DNA of 15,099 nucleotides. Origin: SZUA-186 sp041552135. GTDB taxonomy: Bacteria; Pseudomonadota; Gammaproteobacteria; UBA9214. How positions within the stretch are numbered: position 1 is the stretch's first letter; each line of letters opens with the position of its first letter. The position numbers were made by a program, and so were the translations under genes. The stretch is from NCBI GenBank assembly GCA_041552135.1, contig JBFELL010000060.1, positions 1-15,099 on the forward strand, written 5' to 3'. A model generated the notes under the pieces. It did no database searches. It saw only the letters and a program-made list of their open reading frames with translations, and was not told the DNA's origin. Positions 1 through 7,104 of this stretch are shown in pieces.

Positions 1-534
1 ATCCGGCGTCGGCAAATCCGTCTCCCCCACCTGGATCTTCCACACATAGTCCTCGACCCAGCGCTCGGGCCGAAAGCGCTGCATGACGATTCCACCAAAC
101 CAGGCGACCACCAGACCCGCCAGGACATACAGGACCGCAAGCTTCCATCCCAGGATACCCACCAGGATGACCGCCGCTACCTCGTTGATCATGGGACTGG
201 CGATCATGAACGAGAAGGTCACCCCCAGCGGAATGCCGGCCTCGACGAAACCGATGAACAGCGGTACCGAAGAACAGGAACAGAACGGCGTGACGGCACC
301 CAGCGACACCGCCAGGCCCCGTGCCTGCCAGTCGGGGCGCCCGCGCACGAATTCACGCACGCGCTCCGGGGCGACCAGGGCCCGCAACAGGCCCATGACA
401 TAGATGACCACGACCAGCAGCACGAAGATCTTCGCCACGTCCATGATGAAAAAGTGCAGCGCCGCTCCCGTGCGGGAGGACGGATCGAGTCCCAGCATGC
501 CGTAGGCCAGCGCGTTGGCAAACGCCTCAAACAT
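1..534 (-). CDS. DUF318/ArsP-type permease, 3' end cut by window edge
   Basis: Predicted inner-membrane permease of the PF03773 (DUF318) family, which includes the organoarsenical exporter ArsP. The 178 visible residues begin at an ATG that overlaps the end of arsJ by 8 bp, and the frame stays open to base 1, so the C-terminal part is missing only because the window stops. Hydrophobic segments lie at about 27-50, 73-95, 100-126 and 130-150. The family signature PFCSCSSVP is at residues 83-91 (C85, C87), and ASPMINEVA is at 112-120. The overlap with arsJ implies translational coupling in the arsR-GAPDH-arsJ operon, so a role in arsenical export is the natural reading. Substrate is inferred from context; many DUF318 permeases have no known substrate. 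The operon may continue outside the window. Confidence 0.85.
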   Translation of the reverse strand, partial: MFEAFANALAYGMLGLDPSSRTGAALHFFIMDVAKIFVLLVVVIYVMGLLRALVAPERVREFVRGRPDWQARGLAVSLGAVTPFCSCSSVPLFIGFVEAGIPLGVTFSFMIASPMINEVAAVILVGILGWKLAVLYVLAGLVVAWFGGIVMQRFRPERWVEDYVWKIQVGETDLPTPD

Positions 535-1759
535 GGGCCGCTGGCCTGCCGGCCCCGGCCGGTGGTTCGACTGCGGGCAGCCTGAAGGACAGCACCCCAG
601 CCGCCAGCACGAAGGCCGCGGACCACCACAGGCAACCGCTCAGCCCCTGCGTCTGGTAGACCCAGCCTGAGAGCACCGTCCCGGCCAGACGACCACCGGC
701 ATTGGCCATGTAATAGAAGCCGACGTTCATGGACACCCTGTCGAAGTCCGAGTAGGCCAGGATCAGGTAGGAATGCACTGCCGAGTTGATGGCGAACACC
801 ACCCCGAAGAGCACCAGCCCGGTCACCAGCACCAGCGCCGGATCCAGCCCGTACTGCAGCGCCAGGGCGATGGCGAGCGGAAAGCCGGCCAGGACAAAGG
901 CCCACAGCCGCGCCGTCCCGCCACCGGGTCCCCGGCCGTGATGACTGCGACGCAGCAGCCGCGGGGCGCTGGCCTGCACGATGCCGTAGCCGATCACCCA
1001 CAGGGCAATGAAGCCACCGACCCGGGTGAAACTCCAGCCAAGCACCGAGTAGAGATACACCGGCAGGCCCACCACGAACCACACATCACGCGAGCCGAAC
1101 AGGAAAAAGCGCGCTGCCGAGAGCCAGTTGATCGCCGGCGTGTTGGAGAATACCTGGGTGAACTTCGGCTTCGCCTTCATCTTGCCGACGCCCCGGGGCA
1201 GCAGCAGGGCGGTGACGATCAGGACCACCGACAGCATCCCGGCCAGCACCGCCAGGGCGCCGCGAAAGCCGATCCCTTCAAGTAATGCCGCCCCGACAAA
1301 AAAGCCCGCCCCCTTGAGGGCGTTCTTGGAACCCGTCAATGCCGCGACCCAGCGGAACAGCTTCGACTCGCCGCCGTCCCCGGCCAGCATCTTGACACTT
1401 GCCTTCGCCGACATCTTGTTCAGGTCCTTGGCGATGCCGGACAGGGCCTGGGCGGCCATGACATACGGCACCGACAGCCAGGCATCGGGCACGGTCAGCA
1501 GCGACAGGGCCACGACCTGCATGCCCATGCCGATATGCATGGTGAGGTTCAGCCCGATGCGCGCGCCCAGCCAGCCACCGACGAGGTTGGTGACGATGCC
1601 GAAGAACTCGTAGAACAGGAACAGCATGGCCACCTCGAAGGGCGAAAAACCCAGCAGATGGAAGTACAGCACCACCAGCATGCGGATGGCGCCGTCGGTG
1701 ACGGTGAAGGCCCAGTAGCCGCCGGTGACGACCAGGTAATTGCGGGTCGCAGCGTCCAC
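527..1759 (-). CDS. arsJ: ArsJ, organoarsenical (1-arseno-3-phosphoglycerate) efflux MFS transporter
   Basis: Major facilitator superfamily inner-membrane exporter of 410 residues with about 12 hydrophobic segments. The N-terminal region (NYLVVTGGYWAFTVTDGAIR, about residues 7-26) and the soluble-looking stretch GIAKDLNKMSAKASVKML (about 108-125) are typical of ArsJ. Known family role: ArsJ exports 1-arseno-3-phosphoglycerate made by the partner GAPDH, which removes arsenate from the cell. The start is a GTG only 3 bp after the GAPDH stop codon, so the two are almost certainly co-translated. The 3' end overlaps the permease start. The assignment rests on both the protein and its pairing with an arsenic-type GAPDH and ArsR; a generic MFS transporter is much less likely. 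No arsC-type arsenate reductase lies in the visible part of the operon. Confidence 0.95.
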   Translation of the reverse strand: MDAATRNYLVVTGGYWAFTVTDGAIRMLVVLYFHLLGFSPFEVAMLFLFYEFFGIVTNLVGGWLGARIGLNLTMHIGMGMQVVALSLLTVPDAWLSVPYVMAAQALSGIAKDLNKMSAKASVKMLAGDGGESKLFRWVAALTGSKNALKGAGFFVGAALLEGIGFRGALAVLAGMLSVVLIVTALLLPRGVGKMKAKPKFTQVFSNTPAINWLSAARFFLFGSRDVWFVVGLPVYLYSVLGWSFTRVGGFIALWVIGYGIVQASAPRLLRRSHHGRGPGGGTARLWAFVLAGFPLAIALALQYGLDPALVLVTGLVLFGVVFAINSAVHSYLILAYSDFDRVSMNVGFYYMANAGGRLAGTVLSGWVYQTQGLSGCLWWSAAFVLAAGVLSFRLPAVEPPAGAGRPAAHV

Positions 1760-1762
1760 GCG

Positions 1763-2764
1763 CTACAGGTTCCCGGCGACCTTGCAGGCCAGGTCCATCA
1801 TGCGGTTCACGTATCCCCACTCGTTGTCATACCAGGCATAGACCTTGACCTGGGTGCCGTCGATCACCATCGTGGAGGGCGCATCGACGATCGACGAGCG
1901 CGGGTCGTTCAGATAATCCGCCGACACCAGTGGTCGCTCCTCGTAACCGAGGATGCCTTTCAGTTCGCCCCCGGCCGCCGCCCTGAAATACCCGTTGACC
2001 TCCTCTGCCGTGACCGGGCGTGCCGCCTCGAAGACAAAATCGGTCAGCGAGGCATTGAGCAGGGGCACGCGAACGGCGTGGCCGTTCAGCTTGCCGGCAA
2101 GCTCCGGGAAGATCCCGGTGATGGCCCTGGCGGAGCCCGTGCTCGTCGGGATCAGCGACTGGCCGCAGGCCCTGGCCCGGCGCAGGTCCGTGTGGCCCTT
2201 GTCGACGATGGTCTGGGTGTTGGTGATGTCGTGGATGGTGGTCATGCAACCGTGGACGATACCGATATGCTCATGCATCACCTTGACCACCGGTGCCAGA
2301 CAGTTGGTGGTGCAGGAGGCCGCGCTCAGCAGATGGTGCCCGGCCGGATCGTACAGCTGATCGTTGATCCCGTAGACGATATTCAGTGCACCCTGCGTCG
2401 GCGCCGCCACGATGACCTTCTTCACGCCCTGGTCGAAGTAACGCCGCAGGGTCTCCGGCTGCCTGTGATGCCTGCCTGTGGCCTCGATCACGATGTCACA
2501 GTCTGACCAGTCGGTCTCGTCTATAGCCACATTGCGGCTGCAGGCAATGCGCTGGCCACCGACGATCATCGCTGCACCCTCGGCCTCGCACGCCACGGAC
2601 CAGGTGCCATGCACCGAGTCGAACTTCAGCAGGTGTGCCGAGCCCGCGGCGTCAGTCGCGATCTCGTTCACCCGAACGATCGACAGCGCCTCCCTGCCCC
2701 AGCCGGCCCGCAACCCCAGCCGGCCCATGCGCCCGAAGCCATTGATACCTGTACGAACACTCAT
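1763..2764 (-). CDS. ArsJ-associated glyceraldehyde-3-phosphate dehydrogenase
   Basis: GAPDH of 333 residues, close to the usual family length. The NAD-binding motif GINGFGRMGR is at residues 6-15. The catalytic cysteine is C151 in SAASCTTNCLAP, with partner histidine H178 (MTTIHD). The C-terminal WYDNEWGY signature is present. The enzyme therefore looks fully active. In the arsR-gapdh-arsJ context the known role is to use arsenate in place of phosphate and form 1-arseno-3-phosphoglycerate, the ArsJ substrate, rather than to serve central glycolysis. A GAGG element about 8 bases before the ATG supports this start. The gene follows arsR by 36 bp and precedes arsJ by 3 bp. It could also contribute to glycolysis; the sequence alone does not exclude that. 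Confidence 0.95.
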   Translation of the reverse strand: MSVRTGINGFGRMGRLGLRAGWGREALSIVRVNEIATDAAGSAHLLKFDSVHGTWSVACEAEGAAMIVGGQRIACSRNVAIDETDWSDCDIVIEATGRHHRQPETLRRYFDQGVKKVIVAAPTQGALNIVYGINDQLYDPAGHHLLSAASCTTNCLAPVVKVMHEHIGIVHGCMTTIHDITNTQTIVDKGHTDLRRARACGQSLIPTSTGSARAITGIFPELAGKLNGHAVRVPLLNASLTDFVFEAARPVTAEEVNGYFRAAAGGELKGILGYEERPLVSADYLNDPRSSIVDAPSTMVIDGTQVKVYAWYDNEWGYVNRMMDLACKVAGNL

Positions 2765-2800
2765 TCCACTTGCCTCATAATTGATAACGCACCGGATTGA

Positions 2801-3148
2801 TCAGGGACAGCAGGCACTCTCCGGCCGGTCCGGCATATCCGTGAGCGCCTGCAGATCCTCGTTGAAAGGGGACTGCGTGATCATACCCCCGGACGTTGCC
2901 ATGAGGGCCTCGCGGGCCCACGCCGGCAGATCCGGATTGAGTCGGTAATAGATCCACTGGCCCTGGCGCCGGTCCAGCACCACACCGAGTTCACGCAGCT
3001 GCGCCAGGTGGCGGGATATCTTCGGCTGGATCTCGTCCAGCGCATGGGTCAGTTCACAGACACAGAGTTCCCCCTCGCAGCCCAGCAGCACCAGCATGCG
3101 CAGGCGAGTGAGGTCGCTCAGGGCCTTGAAGAACTGGTCGGGTTCCAT
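2801..3148 (-). CDS. arsR: ArsR-family arsenic-responsive repressor
   Basis: Winged-helix repressor of 115 residues, first gene of the arsenic operon. The metal-sensing motif ELCVCEL is at residues 27-33 (C29 and C31), as in E. coli-type ArsR. The third cysteine of the E. coli site is replaced by threonine (T34), while C24 and a C-terminal pair C113-C114 could supply a further ligand. The recognition helix is around 41-54 (PKISRHLAQLREL) and the wing around 59-71. It is expected to bind its own promoter and release it on As(III) or Sb(III) binding. No good Shine-Dalgarno sequence precedes the ATG, and the best -10 candidate lies only 9-14 bases upstream, so a leaderless or near-leaderless transcript is possible (inference). 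Confidence 0.93.
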   Translation of the reverse strand: MEPDQFFKALSDLTRLRMLVLLGCEGELCVCELTHALDEIQPKISRHLAQLRELGVVLDRRQGQWIYYRLNPDLPAWAREALMATSGGMITQSPFNEDLQALTDMPDRPESACCP

Positions 3149-3156
3149 ACACCGGA

Positions 3157-3194
3157 ATTGTATATGAAATACTGTATATACGGGTACTCATATA
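3157..3194 (-). promoter_or_regulatory. arsR promoter/operator region with nested dyads
   Basis: AT-rich segment directly upstream of arsR in otherwise GC-rich DNA. An outer imperfect inverted repeat pairs TATATGAAATAC (3161-3172) with GTACTCATATA (3184-3194), seven outer bases matching exactly. A perfect 8-bp palindrome GTATATAC (3174-3181) lies between the arms. On the minus strand TACAAT at 3162-3157 can serve as -10; I see no convincing -35. The position and symmetry fit an autoregulatory ArsR operator. The operator role is inferred from position, not from a known consensus. Confidence 0.55.
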
Positions 3195-3206
3195 TACCCC
3201 GAAAGC

Positions 3207-3229
3207 AAAGGGGACAGATTTATTTGGAA
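3207..3229 (+). repeat. GGGGACAGATTTATTT repeat, single copy
   Basis: One copy of AAAGGGGACAGATTTATTT followed by GGAA, in the same orientation as the left arm of the large palindrome at 3738-3788 and identical to it over the shared core. It lies between the arsR promoter and the shorter palindrome at 3249-3273. From memory, this type of sequence recurs in many proteobacterial genomes, often near Y1/IS200-like transposases; no such transposase is in this window. Confidence 0.75.
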
Positions 3230-3248
3230 TCTGGTGAAACAACAAACC

Positions 3249-3273
3249 GGGGACAGAATTGAATTCTGTCCCC
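3249..3273. repeat. Perfect 12-bp-arm palindrome, variant of the repeat
   Basis: GGGGACAGAATT (3249-3260), one central base, then its exact reverse complement AATTCTGTCCCC (3262-3273). It shares the GGGGACAGA start with the neighbouring repeat but differs afterwards, so it appears to be a related variant. It lies 3' of yqaA (minus strand) and could fold in RNA from either strand. Confidence 0.8.
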
Positions 3274-3282
3274 ATCCCTTGA

Positions 3283-3304
3283 TAGCCGGCTGAAAGCCGG
3301 CCTA
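3283..3304. repeat. GC-rich hairpin overlapping the yqaA stop codon
   Basis: GCCGGCT (3285-3291), loop GAA, AGCCGGC (3295-3301), flanked by TA on both sides with one extra base. On the minus strand it begins at the yqaA stop codon (3304-3302). It lacks a T tract, so it is not a standard intrinsic terminator. It may protect the mRNA 3' end or be another dispersed repeat element. Confidence 0.5.
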
Positions 3305-3727
3305 GACGAATGCCCAGGCGAGGAAGGCGTAGCGCGCCAGTTTTCCCAGCCCCACCAGGATGACAAACCGCACGGGATCAACGCGCAGCAGGCCGGCGAA
3401 CAGACACAAGGGATCTCCGATCACCGGCAGCCAGGCCAGCAGCAGCACGGGAAGCCCCCAGCGGTTGAACCCGGACTCGGCACGCGCAAGATCGTTTTCA
3501 TCAATGCGCAGCCAGCGGCGATGCAGCATGGTATTGCCGGCACGCCCCATGGCATAGGTGACAAGGCTGCCAAGCAGGTTACCGGCAGTTGCACTCAGCA
3601 CCGGCATGAGGGCCCCGCCACCCTCACCAAGCCGGTACAGCAGCAGTGCCTCCGAACTGCCGGGCAACAGGGTGGCAGACAACAGCGCGCTGGTGAAAAG
3701 CGTCCAGTCCAAGAGCGCATCACCCAA
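3302..3727 (-). CDS. yqaA: YqaA-family (DedA/SNARE-like) small membrane protein, start uncertain
   Basis: Small inner-membrane protein similar to E. coli YqaA. The motif SATLLPGSSE near the N-terminus and the C-terminal LLAWLPVIGDPLCLFAGLLR followed by GKLARY are family hallmarks, and the two halves are hydrophobic. The molecular function of YqaA is not established. No ATG or Shine-Dalgarno sequence is present at the 5' end. In-frame choices are TTG at 3742, GTG at 3736, TTG at 3727 and TTG at 3712. I chose 3727 because it gives the same distance to SATLLPG as I recall for E. coli YqaA. The first three candidates lie within copies of the GGGGACA repeat, suggesting that the repeat replaced the original 5' end. 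The gene may be poorly translated. It has no obvious tie to either neighbour. Confidence 0.75.
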   Translation of the reverse strand: MGDALLDWTLFTSALLSATLLPGSSEALLLYRLGEGGGALMPVLSATAGNLLGSLVTYAMGRAGNTMLHRRWLRIDENDLARAESGFNRWGLPVLLLAWLPVIGDPLCLFAGLLRVDPVRFVILVGLGKLARYAFLAWAFV

Positions 3728-3814
3728 AGGGGACACACCCAAAGGGGACAGATTTATTTGGAACCCAAATAAATCTGTCCCCTTTGGGTTCTAATAAATC
3801 TGTCCCCTTTGGGG
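3723..3814. repeat. Cluster of GGGGACA repeats with a 24-bp-arm palindrome
   Basis: The core is a perfect inverted repeat: arm 3738-3761, loop AAC (3762-3764), arm 3765-3788. The arm begins CCCAAAGGGGACAG and ends ATTTATTTGG. A partial copy (CCCAAAGGGGACA, 3723-3735) precedes it, and a further inverted copy (AATAAATCTGTCCCC and flank, 3793-3814) follows. The palindrome could form a very stable hairpin or cruciform. It lies at the 5' end of yqaA and overlaps its possible start codons. The rest of the gene-free stretch to 3895 shows nothing else I can identify. Confidence 0.85.
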
Positions 3815-3895
3815 GCTTTTTCTGGTGTATCCACTTTGCGTGGTCCATTGCGCCGCGGGGGACGCGCAGCGCAGCAGGAACAGAACCGGGGTCAA

Positions 3896-4798
3896 TCAGG
3901 CGGCCAGTGGCGGGGTTCGTTCGACCAGTTCCAGCGCATCATGGCGCAGGTGGTTCTTCGCCATTTCCTCGCGCAGCAGGTCTTCGCCGAATACACCCTT
4001 GTCGAGGCATTCCCGCACCAGCCCGAAGAAGAAACGCTCCTGGTTGGGATCGGGGTGCGCCTTGTATTTACCGGTGAAGCCGTAGTCACCAAACAACGCA
4101 CGACGTGCACGCCGCACCCAGTGCCTCGGCGGGAACAGCTGGAAGGTATCTGCGGGCCGGAAGTCCACCGGCAGGCCGGTCTTCCACGGCTGGGTCCAGC
4201 GCTTGGTGTTATGCAGCATCCGGGTCTGGTCAGTCAGGTGATCGAAGTCGTTCCACTCGGGTTCGAACAAACCGATGCTGTCCGGGTCCTCGTATTTCAG
4301 GCAGACCCATTTCATGTAGTCGCGTTCAAAGTCGAACATGGCGTTGAACTGTTCCTCGATCTTCCAGTGGGTCAGCTTCGCGTTATCCAGCAGCATGACG
4401 CTGGTCGCGAGGCAGCCGCGCCTGCCCTTGCGGCCGGATTTCGGCCGGCACATGATGGCCTTGCCCTGCATGTCCCGGGAAAACAGGTCCCAGACATCGG
4501 CGATGGCGAAGACATCCGGGTCGATCACCACGGAACGTCCCTGGTAGTTCATCAGCTGTGGCGGCAGGAAACGGGTCGGGGTGAAGGACTGCAGGTCATC
4601 AGCCACCCAGACCCGCTTGCCGCCGTCGCGCAGGTAGAGGTCGCCCTCGCGCTCGTGCATAAACGTGAAGTCCCTGTAATCCATGATGCGGATATCGAAC
4701 TTGTCGTTGTGCGCCGAATTGCGTCGCAGGGCGTATTCACCCACCCGGGCTCCCAGCATCTGTTTGTCATTGGCCTGGATAAAAACACAATGGTCCAT
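3896..4798 (-). CDS. GT8-like glycosyltransferase
   Basis: Predicted cytoplasmic GT-A-fold glycosyltransferase of 300 residues, most like family GT8 (glycogenin/LPS galactosyltransferase type). The N-terminal strand FIQANDKQMLGARVGEYALR is at about 6-25. A DxD-type metal/nucleotide-sugar motif, IDPDVF, is at 92-97 (D93, D95). ATSVMLLDNAKLTHW at 131-145 resembles the GT8 GVMLIN segment, and LHNTKRWTQPWKTG at 195-208 matches the histidine/KPW motif that binds the diphosphate. I chose the ATG at 4798 because the Rossmann-like first strand starts right after it; an in-frame TTG at 4837 would add 13 residues. It is divergent from the sulfotransferase genes, which suggests a shared glycan pathway. 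Donor and acceptor are unknown. Confidence 0.7.
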   Translation of the reverse strand: MDHCVFIQANDKQMLGARVGEYALRRNSAHNDKFDIRIMDYRDFTFMHEREGDLYLRDGGKRVWVADDLQSFTPTRFLPPQLMNYQGRSVVIDPDVFAIADVWDLFSRDMQGKAIMCRPKSGRKGRRGCLATSVMLLDNAKLTHWKIEEQFNAMFDFERDYMKWVCLKYEDPDSIGLFEPEWNDFDHLTDQTRMLHNTKRWTQPWKTGLPVDFRPADTFQLFPPRHWVRRARRALFGDYGFTGKYKAHPDPNQERFFFGLVRECLDKGVFGEDLLREEMAKNHLRHDALELVERTPPLAA

Positions 4799-4837
4799 AA
4801 CACACCCAACCTGTATCGCCAGCTTCGGAATGCGCAA

Positions 4838-4846
4838 ATTTTATCA
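4838..4846 (-). promoter_or_regulatory. Extended -10 promoter for the GT8-like gene
   Basis: On the minus strand TGATAAAAT (4846-4838) matches an extended -10 element (TG, one base, TAAAAT). No good -35 is seen. Transcription would start near 4831, giving a leader of about 33 bases. Confidence 0.4.
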
Positions 4847-5069
4847 TGTCTGCGGGTAGCGACCGTATTGATCCAGCGCAATGACATCCACATCGCCGGC
4901 GGGCACCATAGCCGAACCGGGCACGCAACCCCGCCCCGGGACCGTCAACAGGAATGTAATTATTTGTATATACTTCAGTTGTTTACAGGTATTTCCGGCA
5001 ACCGCGGCTGTCGCTCACGGCCAGCAGCTTGCCACCGCTCGAACAGCACGCCCCGAGCCGGCCACCCTG

Positions 5070-5075
5070 TATAAT
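5070..5075 (+). promoter_or_regulatory. -10 element for the sulfotransferase operon
   Basis: Perfect TATAAT in a GC-rich setting, about 35 bases before the ATG at 5111, so transcription would start near 5082. No convincing -35 lies at the right distance, which would fit an activator-dependent or weak promoter. The divergent spacer 4799-5110 holds otherwise only an AT-rich patch around 4955-4985. Confidence 0.4.
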
Positions 5076-5110
5076 GCAGCGCTTTCATTCGTAACCACGG
5101 CCGTTGCACC

Positions 5111-6133
5111 ATGCTGAATGCACTGCGAGACAAATTCCGCCGCCAGGGCAGCAAACCCCAGCCTCGCTGCATTGCCGAGCTGGAAGGTTTCGGCTACCGG
5201 GGCAAGACGGCCGACAGCGACATCGTCGACTTCCCGCCGAGTTTTTTTGTCATCGGCGCCCCCCGCTGCGGCACCACGGCCACCAGCAAGGCGCTGGCCC
5301 GCAACCCGTACATCAGCTTTTCCAAGCCCAAGGAGCCGCATTATTTTCTCGAACCCGCACCCGGCCGGACGGCCGAGCTGGCCCGCCGGGAATACATCGG
5401 GCGCTACCATAACGGGCTGAATGATACCCACCAGGCGATTGGTGACGGCTCGGTGTCCTACCTGTATTCACCGGACGCCATACGCCGCGTACTGGAGTTT
5501 GACCCGCGTGCAAAATTCATCATCCTGGTGCGTGACCCGGTGGAAATGATGCGTTCCTACCACAGCCGCATGCTGTTCCAGCTGGACGAGGACCAGCTCG
5601 ATTTCGCCCGCGCCTGGGAACTGCAGGAAGCGCGCGCCGCAGGGCGCAACGTGCCGAAGCGCTGCCGCGACGCACGCCTGCTGCAGTATGCCTTCCTCGG
5701 CAGGCTTGGCGAGCATGTCGAACGGGTGTTCGAGACGGCCGGGCGCGAGCGCTGCCGTGTCATCGTGCATGACGACTTCGTCAGGGACCCGCGGGCGGTC
5801 TACCTGGAGACCCTGAAGTTCATCTGCGTGGATGACGACGGCCAGGTCAAGTTCAAGCGCACGCGCGAGACCAGCAGCTTCAAGTCCGCCTGGCTGCAGC
5901 AGTACGTCATGAACCCGCCACCGTGGACCTATCGCCTGCTCAGGGTCAGCAACAGCCGCGTGCTGAAGAACCTCAAGCAGGTTCGCAAACGCATCAAGAA
6001 GTACAATGCCGCTGACAGCAAGCCGCGACAGATCATGACAGAGGAGACGCGTGCCATGCTGCGCGCGTACTTCGCCGATGACGTTGCCAGGCTCGCCGGC
6101 CTGCTGTCGCGCGACTTGAGTGAATGGCAATAA
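5111..6133 (+). CDS. PAPS-dependent sulfotransferase, heparan-sulfotransferase-like
   Basis: Sulfotransferase of 340 residues. The PAPS 5'-phosphosulfate loop FFVIGAPRCGTTATSKAL is at about 45-62, followed by SKPKEPHYF at 71-79, as in heparan sulfate N-/O-sulfotransferases. The segment GDGSVSYLYSPDAIRRV (111-127) and the 3'-phosphate site FIILVRDPVEMMRSYHSRM (136-154, R141 and S149) complete the domain. No signal peptide is evident, so it would be cytoplasmic and act on a lipid-linked or nucleotide-linked glycan or lipid before export. It starts a plus-strand cluster and is followed 12 bp later by a second, distantly related sulfotransferase. The ATG at 5111 lacks a clear Shine-Dalgarno sequence, but it is the first in-frame ATG and gives the expected distance to the P-loop. 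The acceptor is unknown. Confidence 0.85.
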   Translation: MLNALRDKFRRQGSKPQPRCIAELEGFGYRGKTADSDIVDFPPSFFVIGAPRCGTTATSKALARNPYISFSKPKEPHYFLEPAPGRTAELARREYIGRYHNGLNDTHQAIGDGSVSYLYSPDAIRRVLEFDPRAKFIILVRDPVEMMRSYHSRMLFQLDEDQLDFARAWELQEARAAGRNVPKRCRDARLLQYAFLGRLGEHVERVFETAGRERCRVIVHDDFVRDPRAVYLETLKFICVDDDGQVKFKRTRETSSFKSAWLQQYVMNPPPWTYRLLRVSNSRVLKNLKQVRKRIKKYNAADSKPRQIMTEETRAMLRAYFADDVARLAGLLSRDLSEWQ

Positions 6134-6145
6134 CCGGAAAGGCCC

Positions 6146-7093
6146 ATGTTTACCGTCAGCGATAGTGCAAAAAAGGTTTCCATCCTGGTCCCGACGGCGC
6201 TGCTGCCGCGCCCGATGCGCGTGGCTGCCCGCGAGCGACTGCTGGCGCGCCTCGAGGTCGCTATTGCCCGGCGTGCCGGCCTGCTGATCATCGGCCATCC
6301 CAAGAGCGGCAACACCTGGCTCAAGGTCATGCTGGCGCGCCTCTACCAGGTGCGGCATGGCTTCAAGGCCTCCGAACTGATCGGCTCCGACGAACTCGCC
6401 CTGCGCAACCCGGCCATACCGCGCCTTGCCGCCACCAACGCCGTCTACAGCTACGAGGGCGCGGTCGGCCGGATACTCGCCGCCGATGCACCGGATGATC
6501 CCCTGCGCCACAAGCCGGTCATGCTGCTGGCACGCAATCCCATCGACATCGCCGTGTCCTGGTTCTTCCAGTTCACCAAGCGCCAGTCGGCGCACAAGCA
6601 GGAGCTGGTCAACCACTTCATCGAGCATCCCGTCGACCGCCGCAGCATCGGCATGTGGGACTTTGTCCGGCACAGCGACATCGGCCTGCCGTTCCTGATC
6701 GACTACCTGAATACCTGGGAGTGCAACATCGGGCAGCTCGACAATGCCATGATCATGCGCTACGAGGACCTGCGCAGCGACACGGCCGAATCGCTGAAGA
6801 AAGTCACCCTCCTGATGGGCGAGTCCTTCAGCGACGAGGAGATCGCCGGTGCCGTCAGCTTCGGCAGCTTCGACAACCTGCGCAAGCTCGAGACCAGCGG
6901 CTTCTTCCGGCGCGGCGGCATGCGACTGCACAACGCCAACGACCCCGAGACCTTCAAGGTCAGGCGCGGCAAGGTCGGCGGCTACAGCGACTACTTCACG
7001 GAAGACCAGACAGCCGAACTCGAGGAACTGATGATGACCCGGCTGTCCCCGGTGTTCGGCTACCGGCCCGCCGCCCGGCCGGCTGCGGACTGA
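6146..7093 (+). CDS. Sulfotransferase domain protein (PF00685 type)
   Basis: Second sulfotransferase, 315 residues, closer to the cytosolic PF00685 class. The PAPS loop GLLIIGHPKSGNTWLK is at 45-60, the 3'-phosphate site VMLLARNPIDIAVSWFFQF at 125-143 (R130, S138), and the C-terminal RRGKVGGYSDYFT at 273-285 corresponds to the family motif RKGxxGDWKxxFT. MRYEDLRSD at 204-212 is also typical. A GGAAAGG Shine-Dalgarno element 3 bases before the ATG supports this start. Its motifs differ clearly from those of the upstream sulfotransferase, so the pair is not a recent tandem duplication and probably acts on two different positions or acceptors. It lies 12 bp after the first sulfotransferase and 11 bp before the ELM1-family gene, so the three are likely one operon. 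Substrate unknown. Confidence 0.87.
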   Translation: MFTVSDSAKKVSILVPTALLPRPMRVAARERLLARLEVAIARRAGLLIIGHPKSGNTWLKVMLARLYQVRHGFKASELIGSDELALRNPAIPRLAATNAVYSYEGAVGRILAADAPDDPLRHKPVMLLARNPIDIAVSWFFQFTKRQSAHKQELVNHFIEHPVDRRSIGMWDFVRHSDIGLPFLIDYLNTWECNIGQLDNAMIMRYEDLRSDTAESLKKVTLLMGESFSDEEIAGAVSFGSFDNLRKLETSGFFRRGGMRLHNANDPETFKVRRGKVGGYSDYFTEDQTAELEELMMTRLSPVFGYRPAARPAAD

Positions 7094-7104
7094 CCCCCCC
7101 CGCA

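Noticed and set aside
4838..5110. Possible extra small gene in the divergent spacer between the GT8-like gene and the first sulfotransferase
   Set aside because: Open frames there lack ribosome binding sites and protein-like composition; only promoter elements can be supported.
6655..7104. N-terminal extension of the ELM1-family gene back into the second sulfotransferase
   Set aside because: The extra 150 codons overlap the sulfotransferase in another frame and read as low-complexity Q/R/A-rich sequence; the family similarity begins after the GTG at 7105.
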